Assembly: GCF_006539185.1 (NCBI RefSeq)
Contig: NZ_BJMN01000010.1
Coordinates: forward strand, 124,001 to 188,000
DNA: 64,000 nt
Reading direction: 5' to 3'
Source of the DNA: Streptomyces gardneri
GTDB taxonomy: Bacteria; Actinomycetota; Actinomycetes; Streptomycetales; Streptomycetaceae
Under the pieces are notes generated by a model that did no database searches, was not told where the DNA came from, and was given only the letters and a program-made list of their open reading frames with translations. Below, one piece after another: positions 45,076-54,745 of the stretch. The translations under genes and the position numbers were made by a program. Numbering within the stretch: position 1 is the stretch's first letter; every line of letters starts with the position of its first letter.

Positions 45076-46032
45076 CTATTCACCCTGTGCGAAGGTCCGC
45101 CGGTACTCGCTCGGTGTGGTGCCGAGGATGTGCTGGAAGTGCAGGCGCAGGTTCGCCCCGGTGCCGAGGCCGACGTCGGCGGCGATCTGCTCGACGCCCC
45201 GCCCGGACCGTTCCAGGAGCTCGCGGGCCATGTCGATCCGGGCGCGCATCACCCACTGCATGGGGGTGTATCCGGTGTCCTCGACGAACCGACGGGAGAG
45301 CGTCCGCGCCGACACCGCCGCGTGCCGGGCGAGTATCTCCAGGGTGAGGGGTTCGCCGAGCCGGTGCAGCGCCCACTCGCGGGTGGCGGCGAACCGCTCG
45401 CCGAGGGCCTCGGGCACGCTGCGCGGCACGTACTGCGCCTGGCCGCCGCTGCGGTAGGGGGCCGCGACGAGCCGCCGGGCCGCGTGGTTCGAGGCGGCCA
45501 CGCCGAGGTCGCCGCGCAGGATGTGCAGGCACAGGTCGATGCCCGAGGCGGCGCCGGCCGATGTCAGGACGCTGCCCTCGTCGACGAACAGGACGTTCTC
45601 GTCGACCTGGACGAGGGGGCGTTTGGCCGCGAGCGCCCGCGCGTAGTGCCAGTGCGTCGTCGCGCGCTTGCCGTCGAGGAGGCCCGTGGCCGCGAGCGCG
45701 AACGCCCCGGTCGAGATGGCGGCCAGGCGCGCGCCCCGCTCGTGGGCGGCGATCAGCGCCTCGACGACGGCCGGCGGCGGGTCCTCGCGGTCGGGGAAGC
45801 GGTAGCCGGGGACGAAGACGATGTCGGCCCAGGCGAGGGCGTCGAGGCCGTGGGCGACGTGGTACGACAGCCCGTCCCCGCCTGCGACGGGCCCGGGCGC
45901 CGCGCCGCAGACCCGTACCTCGTACGGCATGCTCGCGCGGGTCGTGAACACCTGCGCCGGGATGCCGACGTCGAGCGGCTTCGCGCCTTCGAGGACGAGG
46001 ACGGCGACGCGGTGCGGATGGGAAATGGGCAC
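45076..46032 (-). CDS. GlxA-type transcriptional regulator (DJ-1/PfpI plus AraC domains)
   Basis: About 318 aa from the GTG at 46032. The N-terminal DJ-1/PfpI-like domain (HRVAVLVLEGAKPLDVGIPAQVFTT, ADIVFVPGYRF, ISTGAFALAATGLLDGKRATTHWHYA, a degraded nucleophile site) is followed by an AraC helix-turn-helix pair at the end (LTLEILARHAAVSARTLSRRFVEDTGYTPMQWVMRARIDMARELLE, VEQIAADVGLGTGANLRLHFQHILGTTPSEYRRTF). Upstream in-frame starts (GTG 46089, ATG 46143) exist but add a basic, unconserved stretch. The gap to gap is 114 bp on the same strand. Whether it controls gap or the divergent serine hydrolase is unclear. Confidence 0.85.
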   Translation of the reverse strand: MPISHPHRVAVLVLEGAKPLDVGIPAQVFTTRASMPYEVRVCGAAPGPVAGGDGLSYHVAHGLDALAWADIVFVPGYRFPDREDPPPAVVEALIAAHERGARLAAISTGAFALAATGLLDGKRATTHWHYARALAAKRPLVQVDENVLFVDEGSVLTSAGAASGIDLCLHILRGDLGVAASNHAARRLVAAPYRSGGQAQYVPRSVPEALGERFAATREWALHRLGEPLTLEILARHAAVSARTLSRRFVEDTGYTPMQWVMRARIDMARELLERSGRGVEQIAADVGLGTGANLRLHFQHILGTTPSEYRRTFAQGE

Positions 46033-46145
46033 GTGAACGAGGGTACGCGTCCGCTTCGGCCGACCACGTCCCCCTACTCGGAATGACACCTTCCGGAACT
46101 CGTCGGCCGTGACAGGAACCTTTTCTCGCGCGTTGGCACTCATGA

Positions 46146-47555
<1,410 letters not shown>

Positions 47556-47566
47556 GCCGACACCGG

Positions 47567-47592
47567 GTACGAGGCCTGATCAGGCCTCGTAC
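47567..47592. terminator. 26-bp perfect palindrome between convergent genes
   Basis: GTACGAGGCCTGA followed by its exact complement TCAGGCCTCGTAC; the GNAT stop codon lies inside. As RNA it gives an 11-bp stem with a GATC loop and serves both the serine hydrolase and GNAT transcripts. Confidence 0.75.
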
Positions 47593-48113
47593 TCGGTGAG
47601 GTCGATGGCGTAGACGCGCAGCGGCACGTCGAAGACCGGGTGGTTCGTCTCGCGCTCGGCGCTCATGCCGAGCTTGCCGAGGATGTTCTCGGCGGCCGTG
47701 TTGCTGATGTGGGTGACAGCGACGACCCGGTCGAGCCCCCGGTCCTGGAGTGCGAACTCCAGGACCGCGTGGGTGGCCTCGGAGGCGTACCCCTGCCCCC
47801 AGAAGGGCCTGCCCAGGCGCCAGCTGATCTCCACCTCGGACATCAGCTCCGGCAGCCCCTCGGGCACGGAGAGCCCCGCGAAGCCGATCAGCTCGCCGGA
47901 GGCGAGCAGCTCGACGGCGAAGAGCCCGAAGCCCTCGTCGTCCCACTCCTCCTCGTACCGCTCGATGTCCCCGGCGGTCTCGTCCAGATCCCGCACCGAT
48001 CCGTCCCCGATCCAACGCATGACCTCGGAGTCGGCGTTGATCTCGGCCAGGGGGACGAGGTCGTCGTCGGTCCAGCGTCGGAGGATGAGGCGGGGGGTAC
48101 GGATCTCGGTCAT
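47580..48113 (-). CDS. GNAT-family N-acetyltransferase (RimJ/RimL-like)
   Basis: 177 aa. MTEIRTPRLILRRWTDDDLVPLAEINADSEVMRWIGDG is the typical start of RimJ/RimL-type acetyltransferases. The acetyl-CoA binding loop is in RLGRPFWGQGYASEATHAVLEFAL, and NTAAENILGKLGMSAERETNHPVF is the conserved C-terminal part. It transfers acetyl from acetyl-CoA to an amine, perhaps a ribosomal or small-molecule substrate. A moderate ribosome site (AGGATGGGGG) precedes the ATG. It is a single gene. Confidence 0.93.
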   Translation of the reverse strand: MTEIRTPRLILRRWTDDDLVPLAEINADSEVMRWIGDGSVRDLDETAGDIERYEEEWDDEGFGLFAVELLASGELIGFAGLSVPEGLPELMSEVEISWRLGRPFWGQGYASEATHAVLEFALQDRGLDRVVAVTHISNTAAENILGKLGMSAERETNHPVFDVPLRVYAIDLTEYEA

Positions 48114-48159
48114 GCCCCCATCCTGACGCATTCCGTCCCGAGCCCCGCCCCCGCGTCCC

Positions 48160-48473
48160 CCCACGCCGGTCGGGGCTCTCGGCCAGGGCGCCTGCCAGGC
48201 CCTGGAGGACGCGGCCACCCTGGCCGCCTCGTCGTCACCGCGCCCGACGTCGGCACGGCTCTCGCCGCGTACGACGCCGAGCGGCGCCCGCGCAGCCAGG
48301 CCGTCGCCCGCGCCGCCCGTCAGGCCGGACGGATGGGCCGGCAGCTGACCCATCCCGTCGCCGTCTCCGGGCGCAACACCGTTCTCCGGCCGGCTCCGTC
48401 CCGCGTGACCCTCGGCGCGATCCTGCGGCACGCGGACTGGACGGCGCCGAGCCTCGCGCCGAGCGCGAGGTGA
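48160..48473 (+). pseudogene. Remnant of an FAD-dependent monooxygenase (C-terminal part, frameshifted)
   Basis: Reading CCCACG at 48160 onward gives TPVGALGQGACQALEDAATLAA, the conserved motif after the GD site of flavin monooxygenases. The homology then continues in another frame from about 48235 as APDVGTALAAYDAERRPRSQ and AVARAARQAGRMGRQLTHPV up to the stop at 48473. So there is a frameshift near 48225-48240, and the first two thirds (FAD fold, GD motif) are missing. The remnant starts within 50 bp of the GNAT start. It is not related in detail to the intact rox gene. Confidence 0.8.
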
Positions 48474-48479
48474 CCCGCC

Positions 48480-48495
48480 GCGGGCGCACGCCCGC
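48480..48495 (-). terminator. Hairpin after the aldolase gene
   Basis: GCGGGCG-CA-CGCCCGC, 7-bp arms, 8 nt beyond the aldolase stop. Short but well placed. Confidence 0.5.
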
Positions 48496-48503
48496 AGGTC
48501 GCG

Positions 48504-49340
48504 TCAGGACGGGGAGAGGACCGTCAGGAGGTGGGAGACCTCCTGGGCGACCGCCGTGCGGGCCGGGGTCAGATAGTGGCGGGGGTCGAACGCGTTGGGG
48601 TGTTCGGCCAGGTGGGTACGGATCGCCTGTGTGAAGGCCTTGTTCAGGTGGGTGGAGACGTTCACCTTCGTCATGCCCGCCGCGATCGCCGCCGCGAGGT
48701 CCACGTCCGAGACGCCCGAGGAGCCGTGCAGGACGAGCGGGGTGTCGACCGCCTCCCGCAGGCGGGCGATCAGCTCGAAGTCGAGGACCGCGTCCCGGGT
48801 CACCATCTGGTGGGCGCTGCCGACCGCGACGGCGAGCGCGTCGACGCCGGTGGCGGTCACGAAGGCGAGGGCCTCCTCGGGGTCGGTGCGCACGCCCGGG
48901 GTGTGGGCGCCGCCCTTGCCGCCGATCTCCCCCAGCTCCGCCTCCACCCAGACGCCGTGCTGATGGCAGTGCTCCACGACCTCGCGGGTCGCGGCCACGT
49001 TCTCCGCGTACGGCAGCTTGGAGGCGTCGAACATCACCGAGCCCAGGCCGAGCGCGACCGCCTCGCGTACGAGGTCGGGGTTCTCGGCGTGGTCGAGGTG
49101 GACCGCGACGGGCACCTTCGCCGCCCGGGCGACGGCGAGGGACGCGAGGGCGACCGGCTCCAGGGCGCCGTGGTAGCGGACCGTGTTCTCGCTGATCTGG
49201 AGGACGACCGGGCGGTCGGCGGCCTCCGCACCGGCGACGATGGCCTGCGCGTGTTCGAGCTGGAGGACGTTGAACGCTCCCACGCCCACGCCGGCCGCGC
49301 GGGCCCGGCGGACGATCTCATCGGTCGGCGTCAGCGGCAT
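48504..49340 (-). CDS. Class II (zinc) ketose-bisphosphate aldolase, GatY/KbaY-like
   Basis: 278 aa. The class II aldolase features are present: GVGAFNVLQLEHAQAIVAGAEAADRPVVLQIS at the N-terminus, zinc-binding HLDHAENPDLVREAV, the acidic VEAELGEIGGKGG, and phosphate-binding LVLHGSSGVSDVDLAAAIAAGMTKVNVST. The short length and GKGG loop resemble tagatose-1,6-bisphosphate aldolases, so it probably cleaves tagatose or a related ketose bisphosphate to glyceraldehyde 3-phosphate and DHAP. AAGGAAG precedes the ATG. It is downstream of a SIS-domain gene (same strand), with a divergent DeoR regulator, forming an amino-sugar catabolic cassette. Confidence 0.92.
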   Translation of the reverse strand: MPLTPTDEIVRRARAAGVGVGAFNVLQLEHAQAIVAGAEAADRPVVLQISENTVRYHGALEPVALASLAVARAAKVPVAVHLDHAENPDLVREAVALGLGSVMFDASKLPYAENVAATREVVEHCHQHGVWVEAELGEIGGKGGAHTPGVRTDPEEALAFVTATGVDALAVAVGSAHQMVTRDAVLDFELIARLREAVDTPLVLHGSSGVSDVDLAAAIAAGMTKVNVSTHLNKAFTQAIRTHLAEHPNAFDPRHYLTPARTAVAQEVSHLLTVLSPS

Positions 49341-49400
49341 GGTCTTCCTTCACGGTTGTCGGAGCCGTCGGTGCGGTCGGAACCATCGGTGCGGTCGGTG

Positions 49401-49453
49401 CGGTCAGGGCGGTCAGGGCGGTCAGGGCGGTCAGGGCGGTCAGGGCGGTCAGG
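49401..49453. repeat. 9-bp minisatellite between the aldolase and SIS genes
   Basis: CGGTCAGGG is repeated five times exactly, with a partial sixth unit. The preceding ~40 bp (49360-49400) contains degenerate CGGTGCGGT units. The array runs into the SIS gene, whose stop (49449-49451) lies in the last unit. Confidence 0.9.
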
Positions 49454-50372
49454 CATGGTGGTCGGCCAGGACCACGGAGCGGGTCAGGTTCCGGGGGGTG
49501 TCGGGGTTGAGGCCCTGCGCCTCGGCCACCGCGACCGCGAGGCGCTGCGCCCGGATCAGGTCCGCGAGCGGGTCGAGATCGCTCTCGACGACCGTGCCGC
49601 CGACCTTGCGCACCTCGTCCGCGAGGCCCACCGGGAGCGCACCGAAGCCCCACGCGACGCGCCCGGGGCCGGTGATGCTGATCGGTCCGTGCCGGTACTC
49701 CATCGCCGGGTACGACTCCGTCCACGCCCCGGCCGCCTCCCGCATCTTCAGCCCGGCCTCCAGGGCGAGGCCGTAGGTCCAGCCGGTGCCGAGGAACGTG
49801 AACTGCTCAGCGGTGCGGACCGCTTCGTCGAGCGGGGCGGCGAGGGCGCGCTCGGCGTCCTCGGCGGCCTCGGCCAGGGGCCGCACACCGGCGGGCAGGG
49901 CGTCCTCGGACTCCAGGTGCGCCCGGAACAGTGCGAGCGCCGTGGTCGCGAAGCGGGTCTGGACGACCGACTCCTCGTCAGCGAAGTCCAGGACGGCGAC
50001 CTCGTCGGCGAGGTCCATCACGGGGGTCGTGGGGTCGGCGGTGAGCGCGCCGGTGGGCACCTCTCCACGCAGCCGGGAGAGGACGGCCAGTACCTCGCTC
50101 GTGGTGCCGGAGCGGGTGATGGCCACGACCCGGTCGTAGCGGCGGCCGTAGGGGAACTCCGAGGCCGCGAAGGCGTCGGTCTCGCCGTGTCCGCCCGCCT
50201 CGCGCAGCTCGGCGTAGGCCAGGGCCATGAACCAGGAGGTGCCGCAGCCGATGACGGCGACGCGCTCGCCCCGGCGGGGCAGGGCGGCGGTGTGCTGGGG
50301 AAGGGTGCGGGCCGCCTGGCGCCAGGTGGCCGGCTGGGAGTCGATCTCCACGGAGGTGCGAGAGGTGGTCAT
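49449..50372 (-). CDS. SIS-domain sugar isomerase/deaminase (AgaS/GlmS-like)
   Basis: 307 aa with two SIS domains. The phosphosugar-binding motifs are VAVIGCGTSWFMALAYAELREAGG (residues ~38-60), AITRSGTTSEVLAVLSRL (~85-102) and, in the second half, TFLGTGWTYGLALEAGLKMREAAGAWTESYPAMEYRHGPIS. The EYRHGP string is typical of GlmS/AgaS-type isomerases. It would isomerise or deaminate a phosphorylated amino sugar to feed the aldolase. AAGGAG precedes the ATG. Divergent from the DeoR regulator, and followed by the aldolase after a 108-bp gap filled by a minisatellite; the stop codon lies inside that repeat. Confidence 0.9.
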   Translation of the reverse strand: MTTSRTSVEIDSQPATWRQAARTLPQHTAALPRRGERVAVIGCGTSWFMALAYAELREAGGHGETDAFAASEFPYGRRYDRVVAITRSGTTSEVLAVLSRLRGEVPTGALTADPTTPVMDLADEVAVLDFADEESVVQTRFATTALALFRAHLESEDALPAGVRPLAEAAEDAERALAAPLDEAVRTAEQFTFLGTGWTYGLALEAGLKMREAAGAWTESYPAMEYRHGPISITGPGRVAWGFGALPVGLADEVRKVGGTVVESDLDPLADLIRAQRLAVAVAEAQGLNPDTPRNLTRSVVLADHHA

Positions 50373-50522
50373 GCAGGACTCCTTGCAAGAAGTGTGCGCG
50401 ATGTGTGTTCGAAAATGCGTGAAGGTGGACTCATTCAAGCAGATACGAGCATGCCGTTGCCAGGGTTGACGCGTGTCGACGGATAGAATCGGACGCGCGC
50501 ACGATCGGGAGGGGATGGACCC

Positions 50523-51326
50523 ATGTCCAAGCACGAGCGGTGGAACGCACTCCTGGAGCTGCTCGCGGCCTCGGGGAAGGTCGAGGTCGAGGAGGCGGCG
50601 ACCGCGCTGGAGGTCTCCGCCGCCACGATCCGCCGGGACCTCGACGAACTCGCCGAGCAGCAGCTCCTCGTACGGACGCGGGGCGGAGCGGTCGCGCACG
50701 GCGTGTCGTACGAGCTCCCGCTCCGCTACAAGTCGGCCCGGCACGCCTCGGAGAAGCAGCGGATCGCCGCGGCGGTGGCCGAGCTGGTGACCCCCGGGGA
50801 GGTCGTCGGGCTCAACGGCGGCACGACGACGACCGAGGTGGCCCGGGCGCTCGCGCTGCGCTTCGCGAGCGGCCGGGCGGAGTCGCCGGGCGCGACCACG
50901 GCCGGGCCCGCGCTGACCGTGGTCACCAACGCGCTCAACATCGCCGGCGAGCTGGCGGTCCGCCCGCAGATCAAGATCGTCACGACGGGCGGGGTGGCGC
51001 GCCCCCAGACGTACGAGCTGGTCGGCCCGCTGACCGTCGGCGTGCTCAGCGAGGTCGTGCTCGACGTGGTGATCCTCGGGGTCGACGGGGTCGACCCCGA
51101 GCTGGGCGTGATGGCCCACCACGAGGACGAGGCGAGCATCAGCCGGCTGTTCGCCCAGCGGTCGAGCCGGGTGGTCGTCGTGACCGACTCCTCCAAGATG
51201 GGCCGCCGCGCGTTCGCCCGTATCTGCGGTCTGGACCGGATCGACCTCCTGGTCACCGACACGGACATCTCCGCGGAGGCCACGGCGCAACTGACGGAGG
51301 CCGGAGTGAAGGTCCTCACCGTCTGA
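50523..51326 (+). CDS. DeoR/GlpR-family sugar-responsive repressor
   Basis: 267 aa. N-terminal helix-turn-helix (RWNALLELLAASGKVEVEEAATALEVSAATIRRDLDELAEQQLLVRTRGGAV) and a C-terminal phosphosugar-sensing DeoR domain (SEKQRIAAAVAELVTPGEVVGLNGGTTTTEVARAL, VVTNALNIAGELAVRPQIKIVTTGGVARPQTYELVGP, SSRVVVVTDSSKMGRRAFARI). It most likely represses the divergent SIS-aldolase genes in the absence of a phosphosugar. GGAGGGGA lies 8 nt before the ATG. TAGAAT at 50484-50489 is a plausible -10 for this gene; no good -35 accompanies it. Confidence 0.93.
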   Translation: MSKHERWNALLELLAASGKVEVEEAATALEVSAATIRRDLDELAEQQLLVRTRGGAVAHGVSYELPLRYKSARHASEKQRIAAAVAELVTPGEVVGLNGGTTTTEVARALALRFASGRAESPGATTAGPALTVVTNALNIAGELAVRPQIKIVTTGGVARPQTYELVGPLTVGVLSEVVLDVVILGVDGVDPELGVMAHHEDEASISRLFAQRSSRVVVVTDSSKMGRRAFARICGLDRIDLLVTDTDISAEATAQLTEAGVKVLTV

Positions 51327-51402
51327 CCCACCGACAGGGGCGAGCAGCCGAAGGAACGTCCGCGTACCGCCCTCGCCCTCCCCGTCCCGGGATGCGGAGG
51401 CT

Positions 51403-51909
51403 GTGCGCTCCGCACGCGGCGCCTCGGCACAGCTGACCGGCACCGCCCTCGCGGAGGTGAGGGTGGAGCAGTCCGGACAGGGGTCGGCCGTCCAGAGCAC
51501 GGCCCGCCAGGTCGGTTCCGCCCTCGGCGCCGCCGTCATCGGCGGCCCGCTCTCGCCGCAACTGGCCCACACCCTCCCGGATCACGTCGACAGCGTCCCC
51601 GGAGTTCCCCCGCAGGCGGCGAGCCAGTTGGTGGAGGCGACCCGCCGGTCGGCCGGCTCCGCCATCGACACGCTCCGCGCGCAAGGCACCGACGGTCCGC
51701 TGGGCGCCGCCGCTCCGGCCGCGGTCTCGGCCCTGGACGACGGCTTCGCCGAAGCCACCCGCACGACTCTCTTCGCGGCCTCCGGCTTCCAGGCCCTCGG
51801 TCTGCTCGCGGCGCTCCGCATCCCCGGGACCCGGACCGCCCCGACCCGCGAGGTCCGGGGCTCCGCGACGAAGGGTGCGCAGGACACCGTCCCCACCGAC
51901 GGACGGTGA
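51403..51909 (+). pseudogene. C-terminal remnant of a DHA2-type MFS transporter
   Basis: The open frame reads AQLTGTALAEVRVEQSGQGS, then AVQSTARQVGSALGAAVIGG, and a final membrane helix TLFAASGFQALGLLAALRIPG: the last third of an EmrB/QacA-type exporter with helices 1-10 absent. There is no start codon with a ribosome site, and the 76 bp between the DeoR stop and 51403 contain no further transporter sequence that I can follow. It is best read as a truncated pseudogene; expression of a 168-residue fragment is unlikely. Confidence 0.8.
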
Positions 51910-51926
51910 ACCTCCCGAAGACCCTT

Positions 51927-51956
51927 ATTGGTATGAGGTCGGACCAATCCTCATAC
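51927..51956. promoter_or_regulatory. Two interleaved dyads upstream of phospholipase C
   Basis: ATTGGT (51927-51932) pairs with ACCAAT (51943-51948), and overlapping it GTATGAGG (51931-51938) pairs exactly with CCTCATAC (51949-51956). The two cannot form at once, as in alternative structures or overlapping operators. TATACC at about 52006 is a possible -10 for the phospholipase gene. Confidence 0.5.
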
Positions 51957-52081
51957 TGATTTTCCGTGGCCCCGCGCTGTTAACCCAGGAATTACTGCAC
52001 GGCTGTATACCTTTAAGCTCCCCTCCCCCATCATGTCTCCCGACGTGCCGCGCGGGCACGCCGTGACAGGAGAGGCGGGGC

Positions 52082-54106
52082 ATGCTTCCCATCAGCCGCA
52101 GGGGATTCGTCGGGATCGGTGCGGGGCTCGCCGCCGGGGCGGCGCTGCCGCCCGCCCGGGCGTCGGCCGCCGCGCGCGCCGCGACGGGCACGCTCACCGA
52201 CGTCCGGCACGTGGTGATCCTCATGCAGGAGAACCGCAGCTTCGACCACTACTTCGGCACGTTGCGCGGTGTACGGGGCTTCGGCGACCGCGCCGCCGGC
52301 AATCTGCCCGGCGGGTGGGGGATGTTCAACCAGCCCAACTGGGGCGGTCGCCACTACCCGTGGAAGCTCAGCGACACCCCGCCCGCGGGCGGCGTCGACG
52401 GCGAGACCCTCGCGCAGTGCAACGGCGACCTGCCCCACAGCTGGACGTCCCAGCACGCGGCCTGGAACAAGGGCCGCATGGACAACTGGGTCACGGGCGT
52501 GGGCAACACCCGGGCGCTCGGCCATCTCGACCGCGAGGACATCCCCTTCCACCACGCGCTCGCCGACCACTACACGATCTGCGACGCGTACTTCTGCTCG
52601 GCGCTCAGCGCCACCGGTCCGAACCGGACCTTCCTGTGGAGCGGCAAGATCGACGGCTCCAGCAAGGACGGGGGCGAGGAGTCGGGGCTGACCTGGGAGA
52701 CGTACGCGGAGGCGCTCCAGCGGGCCGGGGTGAGCTGGAAGGTCTACCAGAACGCGCAGGACAACTACGGCGACAACGGCCTCGCGTACTTCAAGAAGTT
52801 CACCGACGCGCGCCCCGGCGACCCGCTGTACGACCGGGGCATGGGCTCGGTGCCCCGGGCCACCGGCTCGACGCCCGACGACATCGCCGCGGCGATCCGC
52901 GCCGACGTCGTGGCGGGCACGCTGCCGCAGGTGTCCTGGGTGGTGGCGAGCGAGGCGTTCTCCGAGCACCCGTACGCGCCTCCCGGGGACGGCGCACACT
53001 TCGTCGACCTCGTCTATCGCGCGCTGGCCGCCGACGCAGAGGTCTTCGACTCGACGGTGCTGTTCCTCAACTACGACGAGAACGACGGCTTCTTCGACCA
53101 CGTGCCGCCGCCGGTCGCCCCGCCGGGGACGCCCGGCGAGTACCTCGACGGGGTGCCGATCGGGCTGGGCTTCCGCGTCCCCATGATTGTCATGTCCCCG
53201 TGGACTCGGGGCGGCTGGGTGAGCTCCGAGGTCTTCGACCACACCTCCGTGCTGCGCTTCATGGAGACCTGGACGGCGGCCCTGGGCACACCGGCCACCT
53301 GCCCGAACATCAGCGCCTGGCGCAGGAAGGTGACGGGCGATCTGACCGGGGTCTTCGACTTCGCCCACCCGGTGTACGGAGTGCCAGCGGGCCTTCCCTC
53401 CACGGCGAAGGTGATCGGTCAGGCCACCTGCGGCCCGCTGCCGAACCCGGCCCCGCAGAACAACGCCCTGCCCGCACAGGAGTCCGGCACCCGCCCGGCA
53501 CGCGCCGTGCCGTACCAGGTGAACGGCAACCTCGACCGGTTCGAGTTCGGCGCCGCGGGCAAGATCCTGGCCTGGTTCTCGATGACGAACCAGGGGGCGG
53601 AGGCCGAGCGGGCGGCGCACTTCTCGATCCACCCGCACCAGCACCGTGACACGGCGGCCTGGCAGTACACGGTCGACCCGGGCGGCACGGCCTCCGACTA
53701 CTTCAACATCGGCCTCGGCTCGGGATCCGGGAAGTACGACATCTCGATGATGGGCCCCAACCGCTTCCTGCGCCGCTTCATCGGCGACGCGTCCAAGGCG
53801 GGCAAGGCCGTGGAGGTCGCCGCCCGGTTCGCACCCGAGTCAGGAACGGGCCGGACGGCCCTGTGGTTCACCCTGAAGAACACCTCGGCGGGACCGGTGA
53901 CGTTCACGATCCGCTCGAACGCCTACCGCACGGACGGGCCGTGGACGTACACCGTCCCGGCGAACTCCAGCCGCGAGGACTTCTTCAACGCGGTGGCCTA
54001 CAACGGCGGCTGGTACGACTTCACGATCCTCGCCGACATCGACGGGACCTGGTCACGCCGGTACACCGGCCACATCGAGACCGGATCCCCGAGCGTCACC
54101 GGCTGA
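52082..54106 (+). CDS. Tat-exported phosphocholine-type phospholipase C (acid phosphatase superfamily)
   Basis: 674 aa. A twin-arginine signal (ISRRGFVGIGAGLAAGAAL, residues 4-22) directs folded export. The phosphoesterase domain starts with HVVILMQENRSFDHYFGTLRGVRGFGD, where the Asn/Asp/Thr metal and nucleophile region lies, and continues with SATGPNRTFLWSG, VLFLNYDENDGFFDHVPPPV and VPMIVMSPWTRGGWVSSEVFDHTSVLRFMETW. The last ~250 residues are the two beta-sandwich repeats (DUF756 type) of non-haemolytic phospholipases C. It hydrolyses phospholipids outside the cell, often for phosphate supply. AGGAG precedes the ATG at suitable spacing. No convincing PhoP box was found. Confidence 0.93.
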   Translation: MLPISRRGFVGIGAGLAAGAALPPARASAAARAATGTLTDVRHVVILMQENRSFDHYFGTLRGVRGFGDRAAGNLPGGWGMFNQPNWGGRHYPWKLSDTPPAGGVDGETLAQCNGDLPHSWTSQHAAWNKGRMDNWVTGVGNTRALGHLDREDIPFHHALADHYTICDAYFCSALSATGPNRTFLWSGKIDGSSKDGGEESGLTWETYAEALQRAGVSWKVYQNAQDNYGDNGLAYFKKFTDARPGDPLYDRGMGSVPRATGSTPDDIAAAIRADVVAGTLPQVSWVVASEAFSEHPYAPPGDGAHFVDLVYRALAADAEVFDSTVLFLNYDENDGFFDHVPPPVAPPGTPGEYLDGVPIGLGFRVPMIVMSPWTRGGWVSSEVFDHTSVLRFMETWTAALGTPATCPNISAWRRKVTGDLTGVFDFAHPVYGVPAGLPSTAKVIGQATCGPLPNPAPQNNALPAQESGTRPARAVPYQVNGNLDRFEFGAAGKILAWFSMTNQGAEAERAAHFSIHPHQHRDTAAWQYTVDPGGTASDYFNIGLGSGSGKYDISMMGPNRFLRRFIGDASKAGKAVEVAARFAPESGTGRTALWFTLKNTSAGPVTFTIRSNAYRTDGPWTYTVPANSSREDFFNAVAYNGGWYDFTILADIDGTWSRRYTGHIETGSPSVTG

Positions 54107-54112
54107 ACCCGC

Positions 54113-54745
54113 TCACCGGCCGGCCTGCGCGGCGCGGCGAATCGTCGCGTCGAGCAGGCCCACCGCCTCGGCGGCCGTACGGCCCGGGGCCCGGTTCCAG
54201 GGACCGATCAGTTCGCGCCACCCCTGCGACCGGAGCTCGGTCATGATCCAGGCGGCCGCCTCGTTCATGGTGTCCGCACTGCCGTAGCCGAGGCGGTGGG
54301 CGGCGAGGAGCGCGCCGCACACGCAGCGCGCTCCCCGCACGTCGCGCAGTTTGTACGGGGCGTTCTGCCAGCCCCATTCGGTGAGCACCAGCCGCGCGTA
54401 GCCGAGGTGGACCGAGGGGCGCAGTTCGGGGCGGCCGATCCGTCGCCAGGCGTGCAGACGGTCGGGGAGTACGGCTCCGATCCGGCCGGGGAGCGTGCGC
54501 TCGACCGGAGCCGGCGGCGGCAGCGCGTCGAGCGCGTCGGCCACGAGCCGGTCCACGGGCACACTGAGCAGGGCCCGCCAGTCAGCGGGGGCAGGCTGAT
54601 CGGGTGCGGGGGCGGGAGAGACCGCGGGGGCGGGGGCGGGGGCGGTCCAGTCCGTGACGATTCGCTGCCAGGTGGCGCTCTCGAAGAGAGCGGCGGCCTC
54701 GCGGTCGAGGGTGTCCGGGCTGAGCGGGGCGATGGGTGTCGGCAT
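54113..54745 (-). CDS. Hypothetical protein, DUF6197-like
   Basis: 210 aa, cytosolic, function unknown. An N-terminal region with a Pro/Ala linker (residues ~34-55) precedes a conserved part with SVHLGYARLVLTEWGWQNAPYKLRDVRGARCVCGALLAAHRLGYGSADTMNEAAAWI. The CVCGALLAAHRLGYG pattern is what I associate with DUF6197 proteins of Streptomyces. CAGGAGT lies 9 nt before the ATG. It is convergent with the phospholipase gene (6 bp between stops) and unlinked to the riboswitch gene behind it. Confidence 0.7.
   Translation of the reverse strand: MPTPIAPLSPDTLDREAAALFESATWQRIVTDWTAPAPAPAVSPAPAPDQPAPADWRALLSVPVDRLVADALDALPPPAPVERTLPGRIGAVLPDRLHAWRRIGRPELRPSVHLGYARLVLTEWGWQNAPYKLRDVRGARCVCGALLAAHRLGYGSADTMNEAAAWIMTELRSQGWRELIGPWNRAPGRTAAEAVGLLDATIRRAAQAGR

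Noticed and set aside
49366..49453. CRISPR array
   Set aside because: The repeat is a contiguous 9-bp minisatellite without spacers, and no cas genes are present.
49318..49776. Open frame with QGG repeats across the minisatellite
   Set aside because: It is a by-product of the 9-bp repeat read on the plus strand and has no ribosome site or conserved sequence.
51910..52081. PHO box upstream of phospholipase C
   Set aside because: No pair of 11-bp direct repeats matching GTTCACC-type units could be found; the dyads there are of another kind.
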